Below, piece after piece: positions 15,751 through 23,556 of a stretch of DNA of 64,000 nucleotides (positions within the stretch are counted from its first letter, which is position 1; every line of letters begins with the position of its first letter). Position numbers and translations under genes: made by a program. The stretch spans positions 1-64,000 of the forward strand of contig JACRBM010000045.1 of NCBI GenBank assembly GCA_016219275.1, written 5' to 3'. Source of the stretch: Chloroflexota bacterium. GTDB lineage: Bacteria; Chloroflexota; Anaerolineae; UBA4142. The notes beneath the pieces were generated by a model. The model saw only the letters and a list, made by a program, of their open reading frames with translations, was not told where the DNA came from and did not search any database.

Positions 15751-16176
15751 TTACTCTTTTATTTCGATTCCCATACTGCGCGCAGTGCCTTCGACCATGT
15801 GCATCGCGCCTTCGACATCCACTGCGTTCAGGTCTTTCATTTTCATTTCCGCGATTTCGCGCACTTGCTTGCGCGACACCGCACCCACCTTGTTGCGATT
15901 TGGTACGCCCGATCCTTTTTCGATGCCCGCCGCTTTGCGCAGCAACACTGGCGCGGGCGGCGTCTTGAGGACGAACGAGAACGAGCGATCCTGGTAAATC
16001 GTAATTTCTGCCGGAACGACCATCCCCGCCATAGTCGCCGTCTTGGCGTTGTATTCCTTGCAGAACTGCATAATGTTGATACCGTGCGGACCGAGCGCCG
16101 TACCCACCGGCGGCGCCGGCGTCGCTTTGCCGGCTTGCACTTGCAGCTTGACGATTGCTTTGGCTTTCTTACCCAC
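15751..16176 (-). CDS. rplK: Ribosomal protein uL11
   Basis: The 141-residue protein starts at GTG 16176 with CGGAGGAA upstream. Both domains are present: the N-terminal [23 protein letters not shown] and the C-terminal rRNA-binding domain ending GIEIKE. uL11 supports the GTPase centre and the stringent response. Family-typical length. Confidence 0.98.
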   Translation of the reverse strand: MGKKAKAIVKLQVQAGKATPAPPVGTALGPHGINIMQFCKEYNAKTATMAGMVVPAEITIYQDRSFSFVLKTPPAPVLLRKAAGIEKGSGVPNRNKVGAVSRKQVREIAEMKMKDLNAVDVEGAMHMVEGTARSMGIEIKE

Positions 16177-16190
16177 TATTCCTCCGAGTT

Positions 16191-16268
16191 TAGTCGGCTA
16201 GTCGCTCAGTCGCGTGGTCAATTCGTCGGTTGACTAGTTGACTACGCGACTAGGCGACTACCAGACTA
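16191..16268. repeat. 8-bp tandem array between nusG and rplK
   Basis: Ten units with an 8-bp period (TAGTCGGC, TAGTCGCT, CAGTCGCG ... TGACTAGT, TGACTACG, CGACTAGG, CGACTACC) run to the nusG stop. The first half carries AGTCG, the second half CGACT, so it is also self-complementary. Confidence 0.8.
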
Positions 16269-16964
16269 TTAAACTTTTTCAACTTGCAATAGATCGAGTT
16301 CAACCGGCGTCTCGCGTCCGAAGAACGAGACCATCACGCGCACCTTGCCCTTTTCCATGTTCACTTCGTCCACGGTGCCGCGAAAATCGGCGAACGGTCC
16401 GTCAATGATATGAACGACTTGACCAGGACGATACGTGACGCGCACCTTCGGTTGATCGGCTTCCATGCGCTTGAGAATCTTGTTCACTTCTTCTTCGCGC
16501 AGCGGCGCGGGCTTGTCGCCGGAACTGACAAAGCCGGTTACGCCCGGCGTGTTGCGCACGGCGTACCACGCCGCTTTCGCCGCCGGATCTTCGGCGCGAT
16601 ATTCGATCATCTCGACAAGCACGTAACCGGGAAACACGCGGCGTTGCACGACCTTGCGTTGCCCTTCGCGCAAATCGAGTTCTTCTTCGGTTGGCACGAC
16701 AACGCGAAAGATGAGATTGTGCAATCCCGGTTCGGTCAACAGGCGTTGCTCCAATCCCTTCTTGACCTTGTTCTCGTACCCGGAGTAGCAATGGACGACG
16801 TACCACGCGCGCTTGGTCTCTTCCACTTTCGCCGGTTCGGTCGCTGGCGCGCTCGATTCCGGCGCGGGCGTAGTCTCAGTCTCCACCACGAGATCGCTCG
16901 GCGCGCTCTCGGTAGATTCTGACATCGGTTTTTGTTCTTCGTCGTTCAACACGGGGTCATCCAC
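16269..16964 (-). CDS. nusG: Transcription antitermination/termination factor NusG
   Basis: The 231-residue protein (GTG 16964; ATG 16925 is an alternative) has a 50-residue acidic, Pro/Ala-rich N-terminal tail absent from E. coli NusG, then the NGN domain (WYVVHCYSGYENKVKKGLE; PGYVLVEM; VRNTPGVTGFV) and a C-terminal KOW domain (DGPFADFRGTVDEV). It binds RNA polymerase and couples it to the ribosome or Rho. It is placed between secE and rplK as usual. Confidence 0.96.
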   Translation of the reverse strand: MDDPVLNDEEQKPMSESTESAPSDLVVETETTPAPESSAPATEPAKVEETKRAWYVVHCYSGYENKVKKGLEQRLLTEPGLHNLIFRVVVPTEEELDLREGQRKVVQRRVFPGYVLVEMIEYRAEDPAAKAAWYAVRNTPGVTGFVSSGDKPAPLREEEVNKILKRMEADQPKVRVTYRPGQVVHIIDGPFADFRGTVDEVNMEKGKVRVMVSFFGRETPVELDLLQVEKV

Positions 16965-16993
16965 GAGCTCAACTCATCTTTCGGCGACGCGCG

Positions 16994-17200
16994 TTAGCGT
17001 CCCAGCAATACGCGCATCAACGCGGAAAACAAATAGTCCACCGCGCCAAAAAAGATACTCATCACAACAATCGTCATGACGACAATCGTCGTCAGATTGA
17101 TGGCTTCCTCGCGCGTGGGCCACACCACTTTGCGAAGTTCGGCGCGCGTCTCGCGCAAGTATTGCGTAATTCGATTGTCTTTGCGAATTTCTTTTAACAC
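16994..17200 (-). CDS. secE: Preprotein translocase subunit SecE
   Basis: The short 68-residue form starts at GTG 17200. It has the amphipathic helix with the conserved KVVWPTREEA motif, then one transmembrane helix (TTIVVMTIVVMSIFFGAVDYLF). It clamps SecY in the inner membrane. Its position ahead of nusG is canonical. Confidence 0.96.
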   Translation of the reverse strand: MLKEIRKDNRITQYLRETRAELRKVVWPTREEAINLTTIVVMTIVVMSIFFGAVDYLFSALMRVLLGR

Positions 17201-17310
17201 GATCCACTCCCGACGCTAGAAAGGACATCCCACGCTAACAAACCAAGACACCGCCACGCGCCTGTCTCAGCGGAAGACGGTGCCCTGAAAAATCCAGTCC
17301 GATCTAAACG

Positions 17311-17475
17311 TTACTTGGTTTCGCGATGCAACGTATGCCGGCGGTCGTGCGGGCAATACTTTTTCAGTTCGATACGCGCAGTGTCGTTCTTTTTGTTTTT
17401 TACGCTCGTGTAATTGCGATTCTTGCACTCGGTGCATTCGAGCGTGACCACCAAGCGATTCTCTTTTTTCGCCAT
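17311..17475 (-). CDS. rpmG: Ribosomal protein bL33
   Basis: The 54-residue protein starts at ATG 17475 ([21 protein letters not shown]). The first zinc-ribbon pair CTEC is present but the second pair reads CPHD instead of CxxC, so one ligand is missing; it may use His or Asp or be a zinc-poor form. The length and the [14 protein letters not shown] tail are typical. Confidence 0.95.
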   Translation of the reverse strand: MAKKENRLVVTLECTECKNRNYTSVKNKKNDTARIELKKYCPHDRRHTLHRETK

Positions 17476-17499
17476 TCGTCTTTCACCCTCTCCGCAAAA

Positions 17500-17575
17500 T
17501 GGAGCCTTCGCTGGGACTTGAACCCAGGACCCCGTTCTTACCAAGAACGTGCTCTACCAACTGAGCTACGAAGGC
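17500..17575 (-). tRNA. tRNA-Thr (GGT)
   Basis: Cloverleaf on the minus strand: acceptor GCCTTCG/CGAAGGC, D-arm with GTAGCTCAGTTGGTAGAGC, anticodon loop TTGGTAA (anticodon GGT), T-loop GGTTCAAGTCC. The 3' CCA is encoded. It is the last tRNA before rpmG. Confidence 0.95.
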
Positions 17576-17582
17576 GAACGAA

Positions 17583-17650
17583 ATTTTCGATTTGGGATTG
17601 CTGATTTTGGATTTGAAAAATCGAAAAGCAGCAATCGAAAATCCAAAATA
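17583..17650. repeat. Dyad-symmetric 7-bp array between two tRNA genes
   Basis: Heptamers ATTTTCG, ATTTGGG, ATTGCTG, ATTTTGG, ATTTGAA pass into complementary AAATCGA, AAAGCAG, CAATCGA, AAATCCA. It separates tRNA-Thr(GGT) from tRNA-Tyr and would be part of the primary transcript. Confidence 0.85.
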
Positions 17651-17655
17651 ATGTG

Positions 17656-17739
17656 TGGGGAGGGAGAGATTCGGACTCTCATAGCCGTACGGCATCGATT
17701 TTACAGACCGACGCGACTCACCGCCTTCGCCGCCTCCCC
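17656..17739 (-). tRNA. tRNA-Tyr (GTA)
   Basis: Class II tRNA with a long variable arm: acceptor GGGGAGG/CCTCCCC, anticodon loop CTGTAAA (anticodon GTA), T-arm GAGAGTCCGAATCTCTC. The 3' CCA is not encoded. Confidence 0.95.
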
Positions 17740-17771
17740 ATGTTCGATTGTGGATGTGCCTTGCCGACCCA

Positions 17772-17844
17772 AGCCGGCGCTCGGACTTGAACCGAGAACC
17801 GACGGTTTACAAAACCGTTGCTCTGCCAATTGAGCTACGCCGGC
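17772..17844 (-). tRNA. tRNA-Thr (TGT)
   Basis: Acceptor GCCGGCG/CGCCGGC, D-arm GTAGCTCAATTGGCAGAGC, anticodon loop TTTGTAA (anticodon TGT), T-arm CTCGGTTCAAGTCCGAG. CCA not encoded. It is the first gene after the operon promoter. Confidence 0.95.
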
Positions 17845-17878
17845 AATGATAGTCTACGTATGTTTTTGAGCGGGTGCG

Positions 17879-17907
17879 ATTATATACGTACTTGGACAAA
17901 TTGTCAA
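17879..17907 (-). promoter_or_regulatory. Consensus sigma70 promoter of the tRNA/ribosomal operon
   Basis: On the minus strand TTGACA (17907-17902) and TATAAT (17884-17879) both match the consensus fully with an exact 17-nt spacer. Transcription would start about 27 nt before tRNA-Thr(TGT) and run through the tRNAs into rpmG-secE-nusG and beyond. Confidence 0.85.
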
Positions 17908-17995
17908 AACGATTCGCACATCAGGGTCATTCAACCCCGCGAAAGTTTGCAGACCGATTGACAACTTTTGCAAGGATGGGCTGAATAGCGAAATG

Positions 17996-18004
17996 TGGTA
18001 TAAT
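17996..18004 (+). promoter_or_regulatory. Extended -10 promoter
   Basis: TGGTATAAT is a perfect extended -10 element about 29 nt before the ATG at 18033; no good -35 is seen at 16-18 nt. It would drive the small membrane protein and the following amidohydrolase. Confidence 0.5.
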
Positions 18005-18032
18005 CCGAGCATCTCATCTACCGGAGGTTCTC

Positions 18033-18236
18033 ATGTGTATGTTTTGTGCGGCAGTCCCAGCCGTCGCGGCGATGGGTGTAGCCGCCGCCGGCGAACACCG
18101 CAAAAAAATTCAAGCCGCAGAAACGCGCGGCGAAACTCGACCGCGTCGCGCGTACCACATCGGCTCGCTAACCGTCATCACCATGATCGGCTTGTTCATC
18201 GTCTCCGCCATTTATCACTCTCAACGACTTGCGTGA
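18033..18236 (+). CDS. Small membrane protein, unknown function
   Basis: The 67-residue protein has GGAGG before its ATG. The N-terminus MCMFCAAVPAVAAMG has two Cys flanking Met/Phe and a small-residue stretch, then a charged linker (EHRKKIQAAETRGETRPRRA) and one transmembrane helix (LTVITMIGLFIVSAIY). I do not recognise a characterised family, although the short Cys-x-x-Cys start looks conserved rather than random. It ends 5 nt before the next start and is probably translated together with it. Confidence 0.65.
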   Translation: MCMFCAAVPAVAAMGVAAAGEHRKKIQAAETRGETRPRRAYHIGSLTVITMIGLFIVSAIYHSQRLA

Positions 18237-18240
18237 ACCA

Positions 18241-19425
18241 ATGTCAACTCTTTCCAATTTGAAACAACGCGCGATCGCCGCGATTGACGCGCAGCGCGAG
18301 GAACTTGAACAACTCAGTATCACGATTCACACGCACCCCGAACTTGCATTTCAAGAAGTCGAATCCGCCGAGTATCTGTGCGACGCGCTCGAACGCGCTG
18401 ATTATAATGTGACGCGCGGCGTCGGTACGCTGATCACCGCATTTCGCGCGGAACGCCGCGGCAAATCCGATGGCGCAACCGTCGCATTGCTCGCCGAGTA
18501 CGACGCGCTGCCCGATATCGGTCATGCGTGCGGACATAACATCATTGGCACTGCCGCGATTGGGGCGGCGATAGGCGTGCGCGCCGTGATGGATCATCTG
18601 CCCGGTACGCTCGTCGTCATCGGCACACCAGCAGAAGAAGGCGGCGGCGGCAAAATTATCCTGCTCGAAAACGGTGGGTTTGCCGGCGTGGACGCGGCGA
18701 TGATGACGCATCCTTCTGGGCGCACGATGGTCAATCGCGGCTCGCTCGCCTCGGTGCGACTCAACATCGAATTTTCCGGCAAAGCCGCGCACGCTGCCGC
18801 CGCGCCGGAGGATGGCATCAACGCACTCGAAGCCGTCATCCTCACCTTCAACAACATCAACGCGTTGCGTTTGCATTTGAAACCGGAAGCGCGCTTGCAC
18901 GGCATCATCACGCGCGGCGGCTCGGCGGCAAACATCATTCCCGATTATGCCGCCGCGCAATTCAGCGTCCGCGCGGCGTCGCAAAAATACTCCCACGAGA
19001 TTCTCGCGCGCGTGATTGAATGCGCTCAAGCCGCCGGTCTCGCGACCGGCGCAACGCTCAAACACTCGGTTAAACCCGGTTACGCGGAGATGATTCCGAA
19101 CAGCGTGATGGCGCGCCTCTTTGCCGAAAATTGGAACGCGCTGGGCATCCAAGTTAAAGACGTGCGCCCGAACGAACGCATGGGCTCGACCGATATGGGC
19201 AACGTGAGTCAAACCGTACCGGCGCTGCACGCGTACATCGCGATCGGTCCCGAAGGCATCCCAGGTCACACCACCGAATTTCGCGACGCGGCGATTTCAC
19301 CGGCGGGACATGCTGGGTTGATTCACGCGGCAAAAGGCATGGCGCTAACCGCGATTGATTTGCTGAGCGACGCCGCGTTGATGCAAGCCGCGCGAGACGA
19401 ATTCGTTGCAATGATGAGCAAGTAG
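18241..19425 (+). CDS. M20 family metallopeptidase/amidohydrolase
   Basis: The 394-residue cytosolic enzyme belongs to the M20D group (aminoacylase-1-like, AbgB-like). Metal-site segments are present: HTHPELAFQE near residue 30, EYDALPDIGHACGHN near 95, and PAEEGGGGK near 130 with the catalytic Glu pair. The dimerisation domain (KAAHAAAAPEDGINALEAV) follows. It would hydrolyse an N-acyl or aminobenzoyl-type amide; the substrate is not predictable. ATG 18241 is used; the upstream GTG at 18229 overlaps the previous gene. Confidence 0.88.
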   Translation: MSTLSNLKQRAIAAIDAQREELEQLSITIHTHPELAFQEVESAEYLCDALERADYNVTRGVGTLITAFRAERRGKSDGATVALLAEYDALPDIGHACGHNIIGTAAIGAAIGVRAVMDHLPGTLVVIGTPAEEGGGGKIILLENGGFAGVDAAMMTHPSGRTMVNRGSLASVRLNIEFSGKAAHAAAAPEDGINALEAVILTFNNINALRLHLKPEARLHGIITRGGSAANIIPDYAAAQFSVRAASQKYSHEILARVIECAQAAGLATGATLKHSVKPGYAEMIPNSVMARLFAENWNALGIQVKDVRPNERMGSTDMGNVSQTVPALHAYIAIGPEGIPGHTTEFRDAAISPAGHAGLIHAAKGMALTAIDLLSDAALMQAARDEFVAMMSK

Positions 19426-19464
19426 AGACGTTCGCGAAGCGTGCAATGTCTTTACCGCGTTCTT

Positions 19465-19494
19465 TTGACGAACCAGTTGTCACTGTGCTATAAT
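19465..19494 (+). promoter_or_regulatory. Promoter for the glycosyltransferase gene at 19512
   Basis: TTGACG (19465-19470) and TATAAT (19489-19494), 18 nt apart. The start point would fall near 19501, only about 11 nt before ATG 19512, where no Shine-Dalgarno sequence is visible. Confidence 0.65.
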
Positions 19495-19511
19495 CGCCAC
19501 GCTTTGACGCT

Positions 19512-20507
19512 ATGAATCATCGCCCAACCCTTTCCGTTGTTATTCCCACGCACAACGGCTCTGCCACACTTGCGGCGTGTTTGACCGCTCTCCGCGCGTC
19601 GTCTCTCCCGCCCGATGAAATCATCGTCGTGGATGATGCGTCGTCCGATGATTCGGCTCGCATCGCGGAACAGTTTGAATGTCGCATAGTACGACTGCGC
19701 GAAAACATCGGCGCGGCGCGTGCGAAAAATCGCGGCGCGGCAGTGGCGTCGAGCGATGTGCTTTTCTTCACCGACGACGACGTGATGGTCGCGCCGGACG
19801 TCATCGCCAATCTGGTCGAGAAATTCACGGACGCGCGTATCGCCGCAGTCGTCGGTTTGCTCGACGGCAGAATTCCGTTCAAGGATTTTGCCAGCAACTT
19901 TAAAAATTTGTGGATGCGCTTTACATACGAGCGCGTGCCGCGCGCTCGTATCGGCTTGTTCTACACGAGCATTGCCGCGATGCGTCGCGAGACGTTCGCG
20001 CAACTTGGCGGCTTTAACGAAAACTATCGCGGCGCGAGTATCGCCGAGGACACCGAGTTTGGTCAGCGCGCGTGGGGCGCGGGATACAACATCGTGCTCG
20101 ATCCGCGCGTGACCGCCGCACATCACAAGCGTTACACCTTGCGCGAGGTCTTGCGAACCGATTATCTCCGCGCGCGCGCGCTCATGTTGATGCGCTTGCG
20201 GAAACGCGGACAACCCTTTTACACAAGCGTCCCAGTCTTTTACCAACTCGCCGTGCCAACCTTGTTCGCGGCGCTGGGTGCGTTGATGGGGGGATTGGTA
20301 ATTGGTTATTGGTTATTGGCAATTTTGGGCGGCGTATTACTTTTAGCTTTTAACTTTTTATTTTCAACTTGGTTTTCGTATCTCGCGCGACAACGCGGCG
20401 CACCGTTCGCATTGCTCGCCGCGCTGTTTCAACCGATTGATGTGTTCGTCGTTGGGCTAGGAATGATGATCGCTGCCGCAGAGTTTGTGCGAGGGAGAAA
20501 ATACTGA
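19512..20507 (+). CDS. Family 2 glycosyltransferase with C-terminal membrane segments
   Basis: The 331-residue protein starts with the GT-A core: LSVVIPTHNGSATL, EIIVVDDASSD, DVLFFTDDDVMV (DxD-type nucleotide-sugar/metal site) and the acceptor-site EDTEFGQRAW near residue 185. Two hydrophobic stretches (about 240-285 and 300-325) anchor it. It probably adds a sugar to a lipid or surface glycan. The segment encoding the hydrophobic part contains two 7-bp arrays. Its stop overlaps the ATG of the DUF4058 gene. Confidence 0.9.
   Translation: MNHRPTLSVVIPTHNGSATLAACLTALRASSLPPDEIIVVDDASSDDSARIAEQFECRIVRLRENIGAARAKNRGAAVASSDVLFFTDDDVMVAPDVIANLVEKFTDARIAAVVGLLDGRIPFKDFASNFKNLWMRFTYERVPRARIGLFYTSIAAMRRETFAQLGGFNENYRGASIAEDTEFGQRAWGAGYNIVLDPRVTAAHHKRYTLREVLRTDYLRARALMLMRLRKRGQPFYTSVPVFYQLAVPTLFAALGALMGGLVIGYWLLAILGGVLLLAFNFLFSTWFSYLARQRGAPFALLAALFQPIDVFVVGLGMMIAAAEFVRGRKY
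20293..20371. repeat. Two 7-bp arrays inside the glycosyltransferase gene
   Basis: 20293-20327 reads GATTGGT-AATTGGT-TATTGGT-TATTGGC-AATTTTG, and 20337-20371 reads TTACTTT-TAGCTTT-TAACTTT-TTATTTT-CAACTTG. Both are translated, encoding a hydrophobic membrane stretch, so the arrays supply transmembrane residues. Confidence 0.75.
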
Positions 20508-21259
20508 TGCCTTCTCCATTTCCTGGCATGGATCCGTTTCTCGAAGGCGAGATGTGGCAAGAGTTTCATGGCACACTCGCCAACGCGATTCGCGCCCAGT
20601 TGATTCCACATCTCAAGCCGAAATATGTCGCGTTGTTGGCAAAGCGGTTCACCTTTGGCGACCCAGTTCTGAGTATAACCAGAACGATCTACCCGGATGT
20701 TCACGTCGTCAAGCAAACGCGCGCAGCGTATGCGCCCGCCGGCAATTCGGTTGAATTACAAAATCCATTGCCCGAACCTGTCCCGTACCTCGCGGTCGAG
20801 ATTCGCGATGTCGCCGAGCGGCGATTGGTCACCGCCATCGAAATCCTGTCGCCTGAAAATAAACGCGGCAGAGGATTTCGCGAGTACGCGTCCAAGCGCA
20901 TCGAGATTTTGGAGACGGACACGCATCTGCTCGAAATTGATTTGCTACGACTGGGTCAACGCCTCGAATTGATCGGCGAACTGCCGCGCGCGGCGTTCTA
21001 TGTTTTGCTCAGCCGCTGGACGCGCCGACCAAACACGCAGGTCTATCCGATTCAATTGCGCGACCGATTGCCCATCGTCCCGGTGCCGCTCTTGCCACCC
21101 GACCCAGATGTGACGCTCGATTTGCAAGCCGCGCTCGACGCGTGTTTCGATCTCGTCGGCTACGAACGCCTGCTCGATTACACCCAGACACTCGCGGAGT
21201 TGAGTGAGGAAGAAACATTCTGGGTAAACAATACTGTCTTTGCGATGAAAACAGCATAG
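20507..21259 (+). CDS. DUF4058 family protein
   Basis: The 250-residue protein begins MPSPFPGMDPFLEG, the invariant start of the DUF4058 family, and contains YLAVEIRDVAERRLVTAIEILSP followed by ENKR. The E-x-LSPxNK pattern recalls the PD-(D/E)xK nuclease core, but no activity is established. It overlaps the preceding glycosyltransferase stop by one base (TGATG), which suggests coupling. DUF4058 genes are expanded in Chloroflexi and cyanobacteria. Confidence 0.85.
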   Translation: MPSPFPGMDPFLEGEMWQEFHGTLANAIRAQLIPHLKPKYVALLAKRFTFGDPVLSITRTIYPDVHVVKQTRAAYAPAGNSVELQNPLPEPVPYLAVEIRDVAERRLVTAIEILSPENKRGRGFREYASKRIEILETDTHLLEIDLLRLGQRLELIGELPRAAFYVLLSRWTRRPNTQVYPIQLRDRLPIVPVPLLPPDPDVTLDLQAALDACFDLVGYERLLDYTQTLAELSEEETFWVNNTVFAMKTA

Positions 21260-21275
21260 AGTTGGGAGTTGCACC

Positions 21276-21511
21276 TTGCCCATCGAAAACATTCGCTACT
21301 ACATTGATCCAGAAACCGGATTACCACATATCTACAATCACAATGTTTCCGAAGACGCGATAGATGAGATTCTATCCAAGCCCACCGAAGATCGTCAAGG
21401 CGCAGAAGGATCACGAGTCGCGATAGGTCAAACTGAATCCGGTCGCATTTTGCGTGTGATCTGCAAGGAAAGGCGTTGACGGCATTTCACCGTCGCAGAC
21501 GCAGGAGGTAA
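21276..21511 (+). pseudogene. DUF4258/BrnT-like toxin with internal deletion
   Basis: From TTG 21276 (with GGGAG upstream) the frame encodes IENIRYYIDPETGLPHIYNHNVSE... up to GRILRVI, then ends prematurely as CKERR-stop at 21479. In another frame the following DNA encodes LQGKALTAFHRRRRRR and a TAA at 21509-21511, three bases before the antitoxin start. That is the expected C-terminus of these small RelE/BrnT-like toxins. An internal deletion of roughly 15-20 codons with loss of frame has therefore destroyed the toxin. The comparison rests on remembered family features. Confidence 0.65.
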
Positions 21512-21513
21512 CG

Positions 21514-21723
21514 ATGAAAACGAATCGCTTTCCAAAAGGTTGGGATGAAAAACGCGTTCGCAAAGTTCTGCGACATTACGAAACCCAGACGGAAGATGCC
21601 GCTGCCGCCGAAGACGAAAAGGCATTCAAAGGACAAACGACGATGCAGATTCCTCGCGAGTTGTTGCCAATTGTCCGCGAGCTAATTCGTATATACCAAG
21701 CGCGCCCCACTAGCAAATCCTAA
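21514..21723 (+). CDS. Antitoxin paired with the broken toxin
   Basis: The 69-residue protein starts at ATG 21514 after AGGAGG. The pattern MKTNRFPKGWDEKRVRKVLRH, YETQTEDAAAAEDEKAF, then a Pro-rich helix (IPRELLPIVRELI) is typical of antitoxins next to DUF4258 toxins; the acidic middle would bind the basic toxin. The antitoxin appears intact although its toxin is not. Its last codons run into a 7-bp array, so the C-terminus (QARPTSKS) may have been altered. Confidence 0.7.
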   Translation: MKTNRFPKGWDEKRVRKVLRHYETQTEDAAAAEDEKAFKGQTTMQIPRELLPIVRELIRIYQARPTSKS

Positions 21724-21739
21724 ATCATAAATCGAAAAT
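21712..21739. repeat. 7-bp tandem array overlapping the antitoxin stop
   Basis: AGCAAAT-CCTAAAT-CATAAAT-CGAAAAT; the TAA stop codon of the antitoxin lies inside the second unit. Confidence 0.7.
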
Positions 21740-21792
21740 TCCCGAGGAGTAATCCTCGCCACCATAAGCACGACCCAGAAGGAGCACCGACC

Positions 21793-22992
21793 ATGTCCCT
21801 GATGAACTATGTGAAATTCGCGCCGCGCATCTTGTACAAAAAAGGCGCGTCGCCACTCTACTTTGTCCTCTTCATCACCAAAAACTGCAACGCGCGCTGC
21901 GGGCACTGCTTGCTCGGCTCGCACGAACGTCACACCGGCGAATTGACGATAGACGAAATCGAAAAAGTCAGCCGCTCGATGGACGATATGATTTTCTTTA
22001 CGCCGACCGGCGGCGAGCCATTCCTGCGCAAAGACCTGCCGGAGATCGTCAAGATTTTCCACAAGAACAATCACGCGCCGAACGTCGGCATTCCGACGAA
22101 CGGCTCGCTCACGAGTCGCGTCGTGGACGGCGCGCGCGAAATGCTCGACGCGTGTCCTGATATGGATTTGCACATTGACATTTCGATTGACGGCGTCGAA
22201 GAAGACCACGACAAGTTTCGCGGCTTCAAGGGCTTGTTCGACCGCGCGATTCGCACATACCGCGAACTGCGCGTCCTCGAAAAACACTACCCCAGTTTTT
22301 CCGCGTGCATCCAAATCGCGGTCAGCGCGTACAATCACGATCGCCTCGAAGAGATTTACGATTATCTGCGGACGTACGTCGGCGTGAATACCGTGTTCAC
22401 TCTCCTCTTGCGCGGCGGACCGAAAGACCCTGCCGCGAAATTCACACCGCCGATTGACCCGAAGGCGAACCAATTCGACATTGACAACTATATGAACTTT
22501 CACTATCACCTCGAACATGCGAACAAATCGCGCGAGTTGTCTGGGTATTACAAGCTGCCCTTCGGCGATTTCATCAACGCCAAACGCATCATTCGCCCCA
22601 AGCTCATCACCAAGATGGTCAAGGAACGCCGGTTCGTGATTCCGTGCTACGCCGGTTCGCTCGGCGGCGCGATGTACGCGAACGGCGACGTGCTCGCGTG
22701 TGAATTGCTCGAAGAAAAAATTCTCGGCAACGTGCGCGATTACGATTACGATTTCAAAAAGATTTGGTTCTCGCAAAAAGGCGATGAGGCGCGCGAGTGG
22801 ATCAGCAAGACCAAGTGCTACTGCACGTACGAATGTTTCCTCACCGTTAACATTCTGTTCAACCCGCTGATGTATCCGGTGATTCTAAAAGAGTGGGCGA
22901 GTTTGAAATGGGCGCAGTTGCGGCATGGTCTCTCGCCCGAGGTGATGCAGTCCGCGCCGCGCCCGGCGGAAAGTTATCGTGTGGAAATATAA
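21793..22992 (+). CDS. Radical SAM/SPASM protein
   Basis: The 399-residue enzyme has the radical SAM cluster motif CNARCGHC (Cys32, Cys36, Cys39), the GGEPFLR SAM-binding motif near residue 75, and a C-terminal SPASM-like region with Cys at IPCYAGSLGGAMYANGDVLACE and KCYCTYEC for an auxiliary cluster. AAGGAG precedes the ATG. Such proteins act on peptides, sugars or lipids; the substrate cannot be read here. Neighbouring glycosyltransferases suggest surface glycan or lipid biosynthesis, while no RiPP precursor is visible next to it. Confidence 0.88.
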   Translation: MSLMNYVKFAPRILYKKGASPLYFVLFITKNCNARCGHCLLGSHERHTGELTIDEIEKVSRSMDDMIFFTPTGGEPFLRKDLPEIVKIFHKNNHAPNVGIPTNGSLTSRVVDGAREMLDACPDMDLHIDISIDGVEEDHDKFRGFKGLFDRAIRTYRELRVLEKHYPSFSACIQIAVSAYNHDRLEEIYDYLRTYVGVNTVFTLLLRGGPKDPAAKFTPPIDPKANQFDIDNYMNFHYHLEHANKSRELSGYYKLPFGDFINAKRIIRPKLITKMVKERRFVIPCYAGSLGGAMYANGDVLACELLEEKILGNVRDYDYDFKKIWFSQKGDEAREWISKTKCYCTYECFLTVNILFNPLMYPVILKEWASLKWAQLRHGLSPEVMQSAPRPAESYRVEI

Positions 22993-23037
22993 AAAACGCA
23001 GTACGCGAAACGTGTTGCGAAATTTGTGAGGGAGTCA

Positions 23038-23556
23038 ATGCGTCTACAAGTATTCCTGCATGCAATTTTGCTCGTCACGCTCACCGCGTGCGCCGCGCCG
23101 TCAACGCCGACCGCGACAGCAGTCCCACCGACCGCAACGGTTGCCGTGGCAACCAAGCCAGCGGCACAAGCCACCACTCCAAGCAACGCGTCCAGCGCCG
23201 CGTCGTGCGCGATGACGAACGCCGCGCCGCTCGATAGTTTTCGTTCCGACGATCCGAAAAAACTCGACGCGTCGGCGAAACCCAAACTCGTCGAGTTCTT
23301 TGCGTACTGGTGAGGCACCTGCAACGCGTTGAAACCCGTCGTGCACGGGCTAGAAGCCAAGTATGGTGGCTGTGTAGATTTCGTCTATCTCGACATTGAC
23401 AACACCGCGACCCAGGACGCGAAACGCAAACTGGGTTACAGCGTCCAACCGCACATGTTCCTGCTCGATGGCAAAGGTCAAGTTATCTGGAAGAAACTCG
23501 GTTTTGTCACCGCGCAGGAATTGGAAGATCAACTCAAGGCGGTCACAAAACCGTAA
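23038..23556 (+). CDS. Lipoprotein thioredoxin with TGA at the first active-site Cys
   Basis: From ATG 23038 (GAGGGAG upstream) a lipoprotein signal (LLVTLTAC) and a Thr/Pro/Ala-rich linker lead to a thioredoxin fold. The frame reads VEFFAYW, then TGA (23311-23313), then GTCNALKPVVHGLEAKYGG and a complete thioredoxin C-terminus ending at TAA 23556. In homologues the position is WCGTC, so TGA replaces the first redox Cys, at codon 92. No other lesion occurs and the last base overlaps the ATG of the next gene. This fits a selenoprotein of UxxC type; a recent nonsense mutation is the alternative. The protein would act outside the membrane as a disulfide reductase. Confidence 0.65.
23335..23349 (+). 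promoter_or_regulatory. Candidate bacterial SECIS hairpin
   Basis: CCCGT (23335-23339) and ACGGG (23345-23349) enclose the loop CGTGC, beginning 22 nt after the TGA. The loop has a G at its second position and a distance to TGA within the range described for bacterial SECIS elements. The stem is only 5 bp, so support is modest. Confidence 0.35.

Noticed and set aside
23026-23313. A complete 90-residue lipoprotein ending at TGA 23313
   Set aside because: It would stop in the middle of the thioredoxin active site; the same frame continues with a full thioredoxin C-terminus.
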